DNA of 64,000 nucleotides from Saccharophagus sp. K07 (GCF_014336955.1 NZ_QRAI01000003.1:1-64000), one strand, 5' to 3'; positions 34,910-45,095 are shown, counted from the stretch's first letter. Numbers and translations: made by a program. The notes: generated by a model from the letters alone, not told the origin.

Positions 34910-37072
34910 TTATACAGCGGGAATAACAAAGACTGGCAGCGATTTAAATCCGGGCGTTTTGCTGTGCGGGTCGACATGATTGCTGATCAGAACGTTCGCT
35001 TCCGGATAATACGTCATTAAATTGCCCGGTCTTATCTCGAAAGGTTTTACCTTAACGCCGGACATCTTCCCTACTGGTGTGACCAAATCCACTTTTTGAT
35101 CTGGTTTCCAACCCTGTCTGGCCATATCAGTCGGATTCATCAACACCACCCAACGATCTGTTTGCTCACGATAAGTGTCGTATTCGTGATAAATAATCGA
35201 ATTAAACTGCCCTTCACTGCGTACGCTCGTCAAATAAAATACCCCTTCCTCACGCACCGGCAGTGGATGCGCAAAAAAATGGCCTTTTTTATCCGGAGTA
35301 TTGAATACCGGCGTATGCAGAGTGCGCCCTTCGATATGGAATTCTTCCTTGCTTTGATCGATATCGGTAATTTTGCCAAAGCCGGGAATAACATCGCCGA
35401 TCATTTTGCGGATTTTCTCGTGGCTGCGGAAGATAGAAAAATCCAGACGTGCGCGATCAATCAATAATTCACCCAGACGACAAATCAATTCCACTTCCGA
35501 TCGCAACTGGGCAAATCGGTTGATGCCGCCATCGCTTAAGCGTACAAAATTAAACATGGACTCCTGGGTTGTGCCCTGCTGCTCTTCATCGCGCGTGCGT
35601 ACCGGGAATATCACTACTTCCTGCTCCACGCCGTGTACGTGGCTCATATTGATAGTGGGGCTAAAAAAGCATTTAAATGGAATTTTATTGAGCGCTGCAG
35701 TGGCAAATGCCGTATGAGGATTGGACGCCAATAAATTTCCGCCCAACATTATGGCAACATCGATTTCCTGATTGGCTGCTGCGTGCATACACGCCATAGT
35801 GTCCAAGCCGCGTTGCTTTGGCAGAGTATGACCGAGCGTCTGTTCCAATTTTACTTCAATGGCTTTTTTCAGCTCTGGCGTAAAACCCATGGAGCCAGTA
35901 CCCTGGATATTGCTGTGGCCGCGCAACGGCAACAAACCAGCACCCGGCTTGCCGATCATGCCGCGCAACAATGCCAGGCTTACCAGTGCTTGAATCGTAT
36001 GGACGCCGTGAGTGTGGTGCGTCAGTCCCATGCTCCAGGTAAAAATGCAATTTTGCGAGCGGCAATAAATATCGGCGATTTTTTCGATGATTTTGCGCTC
36101 CACACCGGAACTGCGCTCAATTTCCTCCCAACTGAATTGAGAAAGCGTTTGGGCAAATCCATAAAATCCCGCGGTGTGATTTTCAATAAATTCCCTATTT
36201 TGCCCGCCCTGCTCCAATACCGCTTTGGCAACGCCTTGAATAAACGCCAAATCGCCACCTAAATGTGGCTGCACATATTCCGATGCGATTTTTTCGCCAC
36301 CCTTCATCATAGAGCGCCAATCGCTCGGCGAAGCAAATCTCACCATTCCCGGTTCTTTAGCCGGATTGACCACTACTACCGTACCGCCGCGGCGGCGCAG
36401 GTGAATCAGGGTTTTGACAAAACGGGGATGGTTGGAGGCCGGATTAGCGCCGAAGACAAAAATTAAATCGGCTTTTTCGATATCACCATACTGAACCGTT
36501 GCTGTGCCCGTACCAATGGTTTCACCAAGTGCAACACCAGAAGCCTGGTGACAGTAATAACTGCAATTATTGACGTTATTGGTGCCGTATAACCGCGCCA
36601 GCAGCTGCAATAAAAATGCGGCCTCATTGGAACTGCGGCCTGAAGCGTAAAAGAAACTGCGCTCCGGCGAGGTTTTGCGCAAACGGTCAGCGCAAATCTG
36701 CAGTGCTTCATCGTAATCCATCGGTCGGTAATGGGAATCACCAGCAGCCTTATAAAGCGGCATGGTCAAACGACCGAGATCTTCCAGTTGTTTACCACTG
36801 AGTTGCGAGAGGTCCGCAATGGATTTTTGCAAAAACAACGGCACAGGGATGGCAGGCCGTATATCGCTCAAATGGGCCTGAATATTTTTATTGCAGATTT
36901 CAATACCGTGCCGCGCCTCGTTCCAAAATCCACCATTTTGCCCACCGGTGCCAAAGGCACAGGCCTTACAGGCATTCTTCGAACGCAGCGTTTGCAAGAG
37001 TTTAAAAGGGCCAATACGCGAGCTGTAACGCAGTACACTGCGAACCGCCTTCCAACCACCACCGACAACCAT
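34910..37072 (-). CDS. YdeP-type molybdopterin oxidoreductase (FdhF-like alpha subunit)
   Basis: 720 residues; GGAGG four bases before ATG. It belongs to the formate-dehydrogenase-like molybdopterin family. The N-terminal Cys cluster is reduced to KNACKACAFGTGGQ, with a further Cys at HGIEIC, as in YdeP. Then come the domain with ASGRSSNEAAFLLQLLAR, NCSYYCHQASGVALGETIG in place of the usual molybdenum-ligand region, and LIFVFGANPASNHPR. A C-terminal cofactor-binding domain starts near residue 610 (FYLTSVRSEGQFNSIIYHEY). E. coli YdeP is linked to acid resistance, but its substrate is unknown. It is divergent from the export operon beginning at 37260. Confidence 0.88.
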   Translation of the reverse strand: MVVGGGWKAVRSVLRYSSRIGPFKLLQTLRSKNACKACAFGTGGQNGGFWNEARHGIEICNKNIQAHLSDIRPAIPVPLFLQKSIADLSQLSGKQLEDLGRLTMPLYKAAGDSHYRPMDYDEALQICADRLRKTSPERSFFYASGRSSNEAAFLLQLLARLYGTNNVNNCSYYCHQASGVALGETIGTGTATVQYGDIEKADLIFVFGANPASNHPRFVKTLIHLRRRGGTVVVVNPAKEPGMVRFASPSDWRSMMKGGEKIASEYVQPHLGGDLAFIQGVAKAVLEQGGQNREFIENHTAGFYGFAQTLSQFSWEEIERSSGVERKIIEKIADIYCRSQNCIFTWSMGLTHHTHGVHTIQALVSLALLRGMIGKPGAGLLPLRGHSNIQGTGSMGFTPELKKAIEVKLEQTLGHTLPKQRGLDTMACMHAAANQEIDVAIMLGGNLLASNPHTAFATAALNKIPFKCFFSPTINMSHVHGVEQEVVIFPVRTRDEEQQGTTQESMFNFVRLSDGGINRFAQLRSEVELICRLGELLIDRARLDFSIFRSHEKIRKMIGDVIPGFGKITDIDQSKEEFHIEGRTLHTPVFNTPDKKGHFFAHPLPVREEGVFYLTSVRSEGQFNSIIYHEYDTYREQTDRWVVLMNPTDMARQGWKPDQKVDLVTPVGKMSGVKVKPFEIRPGNLMTYYPEANVLISNHVDPHSKTPGFKSLPVFVIPAV

Positions 37073-37166
37073 AAAACCTCCGAATGAACCTCTCCTAAGA
37101 CTAGCCGAAATTCCCCTGCGGCTCTATCCGTCAAATCACTTATGGAAATTTGACCAGCAAAAGATT

Positions 37167-37194
37167 ATGACGTTTGTCATGCTGAAGTCATGAC
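37167..37194. promoter_or_regulatory. Palindromes between ydeP-like gene and export operon
   Basis: ATGAC-GTTT-GTCAT (37167-37180) and the perfect palindrome GTCATGAC (37187-37194) lie seven bases apart, sharing the half-site GTCAT/ATGAC. They sit between the two divergent genes and could be an operator for either or both. Confidence 0.4.
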
Positions 37195-37259
37195 AGGCGT
37201 GCATGGTGGCTGGTGCTGTCTTTGTGCGACATTTTCACCATCGGAAAAGGTGTGTGAAT

Positions 37260-38264
37260 ATGATGGACAGCAAGGCACTATTGCAGCAGTTGCGTTTAGA
37301 CAATAGCAGCAACACAGCCCAAAAAAGTCCCAGGCTTTGGCCGGTTGCCATAGGTAGTGTTCTAGCCGGCACGCTGGCTTGGCAGGTTCTAACGTCAAGC
37401 ACGCAAAATCCATCTGTAGACGCTCTCGATAACGTCAGCTCAATTACCGCTCCCCCCGAATCCAATCATTCGAATACAACAAGCCATATTCTCAACGCTT
37501 CCGGTTATATCACTGCACGCCAGATCGCCACTGTATCTGCACAGGTCATGGGCTTGCTTGTCAGCGTTGATGTCGAAGAAGGCATGTCCGTTGAAAAGGG
37601 ACAGGTTCTCGCCCGCATCGACGATTCCCAGGCGCGTATTGCATTCGATCTGGCCAAAACCAGAGTTGCAACTCAGGAGTCAGTTCTTGATGGCTTGCGT
37701 ATTGAATATGCGGCTGCTGTGCGTGAACTGCAGCGTCTGGAAAATCTTAAAAACTTTTCCAGTGAATCCCAACTCACCCGCGCACAAACTCATGCAGCAA
37801 AATTAAGAAATTCGATTCGTCGCGCAGAAACAGAATTAACAGCGACGCATTTTCAAGTCGCGCAACAGCAAAGCCTCCTGCACAATTATGTAATCCGAGC
37901 GCCATTTGCTGGAATCATTACAGGGAAAAATGCCCAGGCAGGAGAAATCATTGCGCCGAGTTCCGCCGGGGGCGGATTTACCCGTACGGGCATATGCACC
38001 ATCGTCGATATGGATTCTCTGGAAATTCAGGTCGACGTCAATGAGGCCTACATCGGCCGCGTATATCAAGGACAACCCGTAGCGGCGGTTCTCGATGCGT
38101 ATCCCGATTGGAAAATTCCCGCACGCGTCATCACCCTTATTCCCACCGCGGATCGCGCTAAAGGCACTGTGCGCGTGCGCATTCGCATACTGGAAAAAAG
38201 CTCCAAGATCCTGCCTGAGATGGGCGTAAAAGTCAGTTTTTTAGCCGGAGGAACTGAACAATGA
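37260..38264 (+). CDS. Periplasmic adaptor (HlyD/MacA/DevB-like) of ABC exporter
   Basis: About 334 residues from ATG 37260, with AAGG nine bases upstream. One N-terminal membrane anchor (LWPVAIGSVLAGTLAWQVL). The biotinyl-lipoyl-like halves are SGYITARQIATVSAQVMGLL with VEEGMSVEKGQVLARIDDSQ, and VIRAPFAGIITGKNAQAGEI; between them lies a coiled-coil hairpin (about residues 120-200). The C-terminal barrel includes MDSLEIQVDVNEAYIGRVYQ. This is the membrane-fusion protein of a tripartite system. Its end overlaps the ATPase gene by four bases. Confidence 0.9.
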   Translation: MMDSKALLQQLRLDNSSNTAQKSPRLWPVAIGSVLAGTLAWQVLTSSTQNPSVDALDNVSSITAPPESNHSNTTSHILNASGYITARQIATVSAQVMGLLVSVDVEEGMSVEKGQVLARIDDSQARIAFDLAKTRVATQESVLDGLRIEYAAAVRELQRLENLKNFSSESQLTRAQTHAAKLRNSIRRAETELTATHFQVAQQQSLLHNYVIRAPFAGIITGKNAQAGEIIAPSSAGGGFTRTGICTIVDMDSLEIQVDVNEAYIGRVYQGQPVAAVLDAYPDWKIPARVITLIPTADRAKGTVRVRIRILEKSSKILPEMGVKVSFLAGGTEQ

Positions 38265-38953
38265 ATGATGATCTGTTTAGATTACACAACGTTCATAAAG
38301 AATTTAGCCGGGGTAAACAAAAGATCACTATTTTTGACAACCTTTGCTTGCATATAAAGCGAGGCGAATTTATTACCATTATGGGTCCTTCCGGGTCCGG
38401 AAAAACCACCCTGCTCAATATGCTCGGTGGGATCGACAAACCGACACATGGGCAGCTCTTTTTTCAACACACGGATATTGCGCAATTTAGTGAAAGCCAG
38501 CTGGCCAAATGGCGGGCCGACCACGTGGGTTTTATTTTTCAGTTTTACAACCTTATGCCCATGCTATCCGCCGAGCGTAATGTGGAATTGCCATTATTGT
38601 TAAAAAATCTGAGCCGCGCGGAGCGCAAAAAACGGGTAAATGCGGCTTTGACCTTGGTCGGATTGCAGGAGCGGGCCAAGCATTATCCACGTGAATTATC
38701 CGGTGGCCAGCAACAGCGGGTTGCAATTGCCCGCGCCATAGTGACGGATCCGGATATTGTTTTGTGCGATGAGCCGACTGGCGACCTGGATCGCACCACT
38801 GCGACGCAAATTATGGAAATGCTGCAAACACTGAATCGCGAATTTAATAAAACCATCATCATGGTGACGCACGATCCAGAAGTGGCGAAATATTCAAGCC
38901 GCCAGCTGCACCTCGATAAAGGCATATTTACGGATCTGGAGACTGCAGCATGA
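38261..38953 (+). CDS. ABC exporter ATPase (MacB/LolD/DevA family)
   Basis: 230 residues. Walker A GPSGSGKTTLLNMLGGID, Q-loop FIFQFYNLMPMLSAERNVEL, signature LSGGQQQRVAIARAI, Walker B IVLCDEPTGDLD and H-loop MVTHDPEVAKY. All match the LolD/MacB-type ATPases that work with FtsX-like permeases. It overlaps its neighbours by four bases on each side (ATGA), so it is translated with them. Confidence 0.93.
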   Translation: MNDDLFRLHNVHKEFSRGKQKITIFDNLCLHIKRGEFITIMGPSGSGKTTLLNMLGGIDKPTHGQLFFQHTDIAQFSESQLAKWRADHVGFIFQFYNLMPMLSAERNVELPLLLKNLSRAERKKRVNAALTLVGLQERAKHYPRELSGGQQQRVAIARAIVTDPDIVLCDEPTGDLDRTTATQIMEMLQTLNREFNKTIIMVTHDPEVAKYSSRQLHLDKGIFTDLETAA

Positions 38954-40116
38954 TTAACCTTTATCTGATCGTTAAAAATCTGACGCGCGATAAACCGCAT
39001 TTACTGCTAAACACCTTTGCCATTCTGGTCGCCTTTTTTCTCTTCGGTGTACTGGGCAGCGTGAACAAAGCCCTGCACGCCGGGTTAGAGCCATCTGAAA
39101 ATAATCGGCTGATAGTGTTCAATAAAATCAGCTTTACCCAGCCTCTTCCACTTGGCCACGTAGAAAAAATCCGCGCACTTGACGGTGTAAAACTGGCAAC
39201 CCATGCAAATTGGTTCGGCGCTTATGCACAGGGTTCACAAACCTATTTCGCTGGGTTTGCGGTCGACCCGGAAACCTATCTGGAGGTCCATGCCGATTCT
39301 TTCTTGGTAGATACCACGCAAAAACGTGCATGGCAGCGTAATCGCCAGGGCGTTCTGATAGGCGAAAAACTGGCACAGACTTTCGCCTGGAATATTGGCG
39401 ACCGAATTCCTATATCGTCCAATATTTTTTATAAAGCGGATGGATCCCAGGTTTGGGACATGGTGGTGGAGGGCATTTTCACCGGAACTGACTTACAAAC
39501 CGATACGAACTTTCTGCTATTCCATTACCAATATTTTATAGAGACCCAAACCTTCGGCAGTGATTGGATCGGCTGGGTCGTTCTGACGACCGTTGATCCT
39601 GCTCTTAATGAAGACATCATCAATAAAATCGATGATCAGTTTGCCAACTCCTTTTATGAAACTGAAACCACGAGCGAGAGGCAGTTCAACAAAGCGTTTC
39701 TGCAACAATTTGGCAATATCGGCTTTATCGTCACCTCCGTAGTTGCCGCCGCCTTCTTCACCCTGCTTTTGATCGTTGGCAATTCAATGGCGCTTGCGGT
39801 TCGCGAACGCACTCAGGAAATCGCTGTTTATAAAACATTAGGATTTTCCGCGCAAAAAATTTTCAGCCTTGTACTGTCAGAATCTGTACTGCTCGCTGCC
39901 TTGGGCGGATTCGCTGGTTTGGCATTAGCGCATATGTTTGTCGGCGGCATGAGTCAATCACCACAAATCCGCGCCATTTTCCCTGGGCTATCACTAAGCA
40001 GAAGTATTTTTTTGCAAGCCGTTTTTTACATGATCGCATTGGGATTCATTACGGGATTTGTTCCTGCTTACCGCGCCATGCAATTGAATATCGTTAACGG
40101 ACTGACCAGGAGGTAA
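38950..40116 (+). CDS. FtsX-like ABC permease 1
   Basis: 388 residues: one membrane segment at the N-terminus (LLLNTFAILVAFFLFGVLGS), a periplasmic domain of about 220 residues, then three C-terminal helices (FIVTSVVAAAFFTLLLIVGN, VLSESVLLAALGGFAGLALA and MIALGFITGFVPAYRAM). The motif RERTQEIAVYKTLGFSAQKI is the coupling segment conserved in FtsX/MacB permeases. It pairs with the next permease to form a heterodimeric exporter. Confidence 0.9.
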   Translation: MINLYLIVKNLTRDKPHLLLNTFAILVAFFLFGVLGSVNKALHAGLEPSENNRLIVFNKISFTQPLPLGHVEKIRALDGVKLATHANWFGAYAQGSQTYFAGFAVDPETYLEVHADSFLVDTTQKRAWQRNRQGVLIGEKLAQTFAWNIGDRIPISSNIFYKADGSQVWDMVVEGIFTGTDLQTDTNFLLFHYQYFIETQTFGSDWIGWVVLTTVDPALNEDIINKIDDQFANSFYETETTSERQFNKAFLQQFGNIGFIVTSVVAAAFFTLLLIVGNSMALAVRERTQEIAVYKTLGFSAQKIFSLVLSESVLLAALGGFAGLALAHMFVGGMSQSPQIRAIFPGLSLSRSIFLQAVFYMIALGFITGFVPAYRAMQLNIVNGLTRR

Positions 40117-40118
40117 AA

Positions 40119-41288
40119 ATGTTTGCCATAATTTTGCTGAATCTCCGTACTATTCCTCTGCGTTTTTGGATGTCGCTGGCAAGTGTTACGGCAATTGCCG
40201 TAGTCGTCGCGGTACTGCTCACCTTTCTTGCCATGGCTAATGGATTCCGCACCACGCTCGAAGGTTCAGGCTCAGATGATTTTGCCATGATGTTACGCTC
40301 CGGCTCACAAGCGGAACTGACCAGCGTCTTAACTCGAGACCAGGTCAACATTATTGCAGAGTCCGCAGGAATTGCTCGTGATCACAAAGGAGCACTGATC
40401 TCTGCCGAGCTGTATTTGACAGTGGATGCCAAGCAACGCAATTCACAATCCAAGGTCAATTTACCATTTCGAGGACTCGACGAACGAGGGCTCGAATTGC
40501 GCCCCAATATTCACCTTAAAGCCGGCCGCATGTTTGAACCAGGGAAAAATGAAATTGTCGTGGGCGAAGCCATTCAGCGCGAATTCGCAGGTTTTGAACT
40601 GGGCAATACTGTCAAACTTGGAAATACCGAATGGCAGGTGGTCGGAATATTCAGCGCCCGCGGATCCATATTCGACGGGGAAATTTGGACAGACGTGCGC
40701 ACTCTGCAAAATCAGTTCAACCGCGGCAACACTTTTCAAATTGTTCGGGCCAAGCTGGTCAATACAGGTGATGTTAATCCAATTCTCAATGCCATTAATG
40801 CCGATCAGCGCCTCAACCTGGATGTCAAAACCGAAAAAGCCTTTTACCAAAAGCAATCCCAAGGAATTTCAAATCTTATTTTTTATATCGGCTGGCCGCT
40901 TGCCATCACCATGTCGCTCGGCGCCCTGGCTGGTGCGTTGAACACCATGTACAACTCCGTCGCTCAGCGCACTGGCGAAATTGCAACACTGCGCGCAATC
41001 GGCTTTTCCGGCTTGCCAATATTCACTGCCACCCTGCTTGAGTCACTGGTGCTATCTTTTGTAGGCGGAATCATTGGCACGACAATCGCCTTCTTGTTTT
41101 TCGATGGGATTTCCGCATCAACCATGGGTAATGGATTTACCCAAATCACATTTCAATTTGAAATGAACGCAAATGTTTTTATACAAGGAATTATCCTGGC
41201 GCTTACTATTGGATTTAGCGGCGGCTTGCACCCAGCATTTCGCGCAGCTCGCCTACCCGTAAAACAAGCGTTCGCTACAATTCGCTGA
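40119..41288 (+). CDS. FtsX-like ABC permease 2
   Basis: 389 residues, beginning three bases after permease 1 with the strong site AGGAGGTAAAA before ATG. N-terminal helix (LASVTAIAVVVAVLLTFLAM), a periplasmic domain, and three C-terminal helices starting LIFYIGWPLAITMSLGALAG. The coupling motif AQRTGEIATLRAIGFSGLPI is present. With the adaptor, ATPase and permease 1 it forms a DevBCA/MacAB-type mechanotransmission exporter for a periplasmic or lipid-like cargo; no outer-membrane TolC gene is in the window. Confidence 0.9.
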   Translation: MFAIILLNLRTIPLRFWMSLASVTAIAVVVAVLLTFLAMANGFRTTLEGSGSDDFAMMLRSGSQAELTSVLTRDQVNIIAESAGIARDHKGALISAELYLTVDAKQRNSQSKVNLPFRGLDERGLELRPNIHLKAGRMFEPGKNEIVVGEAIQREFAGFELGNTVKLGNTEWQVVGIFSARGSIFDGEIWTDVRTLQNQFNRGNTFQIVRAKLVNTGDVNPILNAINADQRLNLDVKTEKAFYQKQSQGISNLIFYIGWPLAITMSLGALAGALNTMYNSVAQRTGEIATLRAIGFSGLPIFTATLLESLVLSFVGGIIGTTIAFLFFDGISASTMGNGFTQITFQFEMNANVFIQGIILALTIGFSGGLHPAFRAARLPVKQAFATIR

Positions 41289-41390
41289 AAAAACCAAATC
41301 CGACCAACAACCTTTGCGCCTGATATATTTGTAAAAATAAATATGTTATACATTTATTTACCCCCACCACATTATCATCAGGAGATGAAA

Positions 41391-44300
41391 ATGCTGCGTA
41401 AACCTCCGGGAGTCAAAAATTTTTGTTTACCATTTAATTTTCTTATTTTTCTCTTTATTACCAGTCTTTACACCCCCATCAGCCACGCGAAGCATATTAC
41501 AACTGTTCAAAAAGATAATATCGTTTATTTCCTTTATTCAGAACCGAATAAACTGGCGCGCTACCATCTCACCAGCGGAAAGCTGCCCGACATCAGTCTG
41601 GATAATGCGCCAACCGCATTAGCAATATATAACGGCATTGCTTATGTCGGATTAAACAGAGACTTATTTGCGATCGATCTTGCCAATGGCAGCAGCCAAT
41701 TTGTGCATAATTTTCCCTACACTATTACAGATATCGGCATTCTCGGCGGATTTATTTACATCAAGGAAAAAAGCTCAAGATCCTTCCACTATCTGGATAT
41801 TGCTTCTCTAACCCTGGTCGGCACCACGAATACTTTTGATGCCGGCCCACATTTCGTTGTTTCACCTGATCTAAATGCGATCTTTTCCCGCGATCCAGAC
41901 GTTTTCTATCCCGACATTTATAAATTCAGCCTGAATAATTCAGGCTCGGTGGATTCAATCTTAGACTCTCCCTACGGCGCAGAGTATCCAATTGGTAGCA
42001 GGCTTTACCTTAACGCCTCGCAAACAAGGTTAATTGAGGATAACGGAATTGTTTACCACACCTCTGATCTGACCTATGCGGGCAGCCTGGGAGGTAGCTT
42101 TGAAGCATTGACATTTGTTGGAGATAAACCCGTTGTTGCTCGAGCCGGGCAACTTGAACTATTCAGCGACACATTCTTGTCATTGGGGTCCATTTCCATC
42201 AATCAGACCCCGCTGTATTTGGCAAGCTTGGACAATACCATTACCGCGTTTTTCATTGGTGATGCGGATTATTCCTGCAGAACCTTTGACCTATCTGATT
42301 TTGTCCTACCGGAACCAGGCCAGCCAGCAGATCCAAATACTACGAACTACACACCGGAATTTATTGAAACGGATGGGGAGGATCTGATTTATCTTGTGGA
42401 TGAACAAACCCAGAGTATTTTCCGTTGGTCTGTCAGCCAAAACAAATACCTGGAAAGTTGGTGGCTGGGAAATGCGCCCACCTGGGTGACCTATTCATCA
42501 GCGCATGAACGTTTGTATATCGCTTATCAAGACGGACGCATTACCTTTTTTGATGTCACCGACCCAAACGCCGTCGAAACGCATTTTTCTACCTTGGCGG
42601 CAGCTTCTACTGGCCTGCTCGCCGTTGGCAACTTTCTCTTTGCAGCCGATGATTCTGGGGTTTGGAATGCTCAATATCTTTTTGATGCGCAGGGTACTAT
42701 TACTGTCCATTTCTCACAGCGCCCCAGCGGAACGGCATTTGTTTTCAATCCAGAACTTAATCGCATCTATCACTACCAGGTAGGACTACCGGTCAGCGAT
42801 ATCGACTGGGGGGAGGTTAATCAGGTCACGGGGCAATGGGGCCAAACAGGAGAATCGCCCTATCATGGCAATCAACTACAGATCGTTGCGCCTCTGCGGG
42901 TCATAAACAATGGCAACTACCTATTAAACGGTGCCGGACAGGTACTTAATGCTCAGTCGCTCCGCATAGTGGAAACTCTTTCCTCTACAATCAGTGATGC
43001 CGCATCGATTAGTGGTCGACTGGTAACGATCGATTCTTCGGGCACACAATTGCAATTTTGGAATAATGATTTCGAATTAATTAATTCATATGATCTGAAC
43101 GACACCTCAAACGTCCGCATCTTCGCAATCAATGATGATTTAGTGCTGGTTAAACAGACTGCACAAGGACCTCAAATCATTGCATTTGATTTGGATGATT
43201 TATCCGACTCAGACTTCGACACAGTCAATGATTTTCTGGACAACTGCCCGGACATTGCTAATCCGGATCAAGCCGACTTCGATCAGGATGGCATAGGCGA
43301 CAGTTGTGATACCGATGCAGATAACGACCAAATCAGCAACGTAATTGAACTACAAGTCGGTTTGAATCCCTTAGATCCAACCGACGCTGATTTGGATCTG
43401 GACGGCGACGGGGTCTCCAATCGTATTGAAGCCATTCTTGGTTTTTTGCTGGACAACCCTGACGACAGGCCTACAGCGCTAACTCATTATGTCGAGGACT
43501 TTGAATCCGGCACCGGTTGGTTCAATCTGGGGCAGGAAGAGAATCGCTGGTCTCTGTCTTCGCAAGGCTTCACAGGGAATGGGCTGCGCTCAGGCCCTAT
43601 CTCCAGCTTGCAACCGCATAGCGATGTTAGCTTTACAGCTCTATTCGAAGAGCACACCTCTCTTAGCTTTCAATTTGTCAGCATCGGCCCGCTCTACTTT
43701 GTCAGATACCTTCAGGTGTTAATTGATGGAAATGTAGTCGCAACTTTGGATGGATTTTATTTATGGACAACCAACTTTATTTCGGTTGACGCGGGATTAC
43801 ATACCATCACTTTCCGCTCCAGCGCGCAGCACACGCTTGATTTTGGCAACGACGAATATTTTCTCATCGATAATTTAATCTTGGGAATCGATAGCGACCA
43901 TGATGGTTTTTTTGACGACGTCGATAACTGTCCTACTTTCTACAACCCCTATCAAAGGGACGCCGACGAAGATGGCATCGGCGATTCCTGCGATCCCTAT
44001 CCTTATGAACCAGACGAGCCAGCCGATTTGGATGGCGACGGCATTGTTGATTACGAGGATAATTGCCCTGCAAATTCAAATCCCAATCAAGAAGATGTTG
44101 ATGGTGATGGAATTGGTGATGCGTGCGACGCCATCGACAATCGTCCGCCAGATGCCGACAAGGATAAAATTCCTGATTCCCGAGATAACTGTCCTTTGGT
44201 TGCTAACACCGACCAAGCCGATCTTGATCACGACAATATAGGTGACGCGTGTGATGATGATATAGACGGTGATGGGCTAACCAATGATATTGAAGCTCAA

Positions 44301-45095
44301 TTTGAGTTCTTAGATCCGTATAACCCCGAAGATGCAGAACTGGATTACGACAATGATGGCGTCAGCAACATTTTGGAAATTAGAACAGGTAATAATCCAT
44401 CTGAGCCGGACGAATTTCCATATTTGGATATGACAGTTTTCCTTCCATTGAAGGAAGGTGAATATGCCTACGTCAATGAATTGGTCTATGTCATCAGGGA
44501 AATCCGCAAACTCAGCGGTCGCGATGAAACTGCCGTTATCAGTACCGATGGAACATCCGAGCGCTATGAAATACGCGACGACGGCATTTACATGCTAAGC
44601 CGGGCGAGCTCCAGTACTTTCCGCGGCTCCCTATATGACAATTTTCTCTATCTCCCGAATCAACTGAAACTAGGTCAGAAAATCACATCCACAGGTATCC
44701 AGTCAGACGGTTTTGGTAGCGGCAGCGAATTTGAAATCCGCTTGCAGATCGTGGACTTCGGCAATGTTTCGATAGCAGGAAATACCTATCCAACCGTGAC
44801 AATCCGTTACGAATATGGCCATCCGTTATTTGGAGTTGGGCGTATACAGGAAGTCACCTTCGCAGCCAACATCGGCTGGTATACCTATGAAGAAATGGAG
44901 CTAGACAGTTTCGCGTTTAAGCAGGAGCCAATCGATCCAGCCGAAGAGCTGGAACCCTTATTTGAGGAAGAATCTTCCGAACATGAAGAAATCCAAAATG
45001 CCAATACCGCTCAAGCCGGCGCCTTCCCTATCAGCGGATTTTTCCTTTTATTGATGCTGGCAGCAGCGCCTCTTTGCAGAAAAAAAGCCGCTTAG
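41391..45095 (+). CDS. Large surface protein with TSP type 3 calcium repeats and hydrophobic C-terminal tail
   Basis: About 1234 residues. ATG 41391 has GGAG six bases upstream; two earlier in-frame ATGs lack spacing. A signal peptide (FNFLIFLFITSLYTPISHA) precedes about 560 residues that look like a repeat propeller (YLVDEQTQSIFRWS, AIYNGIAYVGLN). Thrombospondin type 3 repeats occupy roughly residues 605-690 and 835-990 (FDQDGIGDSCDTDADND, DVDGDGIGDACD), with a beta-rich insert between them (VEDFESGTGWFNL). A C-terminal domain (1007-1180) precedes an acidic stretch and a tail: hydrophobic SGFFLLLMLAAAPL, then CRKKAA. Such tails are sorting or anchoring signals. It lies 102 bases after the exporter operon. 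Confidence 0.82.
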   Translation: MLRKPPGVKNFCLPFNFLIFLFITSLYTPISHAKHITTVQKDNIVYFLYSEPNKLARYHLTSGKLPDISLDNAPTALAIYNGIAYVGLNRDLFAIDLANGSSQFVHNFPYTITDIGILGGFIYIKEKSSRSFHYLDIASLTLVGTTNTFDAGPHFVVSPDLNAIFSRDPDVFYPDIYKFSLNNSGSVDSILDSPYGAEYPIGSRLYLNASQTRLIEDNGIVYHTSDLTYAGSLGGSFEALTFVGDKPVVARAGQLELFSDTFLSLGSISINQTPLYLASLDNTITAFFIGDADYSCRTFDLSDFVLPEPGQPADPNTTNYTPEFIETDGEDLIYLVDEQTQSIFRWSVSQNKYLESWWLGNAPTWVTYSSAHERLYIAYQDGRITFFDVTDPNAVETHFSTLAAASTGLLAVGNFLFAADDSGVWNAQYLFDAQGTITVHFSQRPSGTAFVFNPELNRIYHYQVGLPVSDIDWGEVNQVTGQWGQTGESPYHGNQLQIVAPLRVINNGNYLLNGAGQVLNAQSLRIVETLSSTISDAASISGRLVTIDSSGTQLQFWNNDFELINSYDLNDTSNVRIFAINDDLVLVKQTAQGPQIIAFDLDDLSDSDFDTVNDFLDNCPDIANPDQADFDQDGIGDSCDTDADNDQISNVIELQVGLNPLDPTDADLDLDGDGVSNRIEAILGFLLDNPDDRPTALTHYVEDFESGTGWFNLGQEENRWSLSSQGFTGNGLRSGPISSLQPHSDVSFTALFEEHTSLSFQFVSIGPLYFVRYLQVLIDGNVVATLDGFYLWTTNFISVDAGLHTITFRSSAQHTLDFGNDEYFLIDNLILGIDSDHDGFFDDVDNCPTFYNPYQRDADEDGIGDSCDPYPYEPDEPADLDGDGIVDYEDNCPANSNPNQEDVDGDGIGDACDAIDNRPPDADKDKIPDSRDNCPLVANTDQADLDHDNIGDACDDDIDGDGLTNDIEAQFEFLDPYNPEDAELDYDNDGVSNILEIRTGNNPSEPDEFPYLDMTVFLPLKEGEYAYVNELVYVIREIRKLSGRDETAVISTDGTSERYEIRDDGIYMLSRASSSTFRGSLYDNFLYLPNQLKLGQKITSTGIQSDGFGSGSEFEIRLQIVDFGNVSIAGNTYPTVTIRYEYGHPLFGVGRIQEVTFAANIGWYTYEEMELDSFAFKQEPIDPAEELEPLFEEESSEHEEIQNANTAQAGAFPISGFFLLLMLAAAPLCRKKAA

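Noticed and set aside
37203-37259. A longer N-terminus for the export adaptor starting at ATG 37203.
   Set aside because: The extra residues are His/Arg-rich and lack a ribosome site; ATG 37260 has one and gives a normal short cytoplasmic tail before the anchor.
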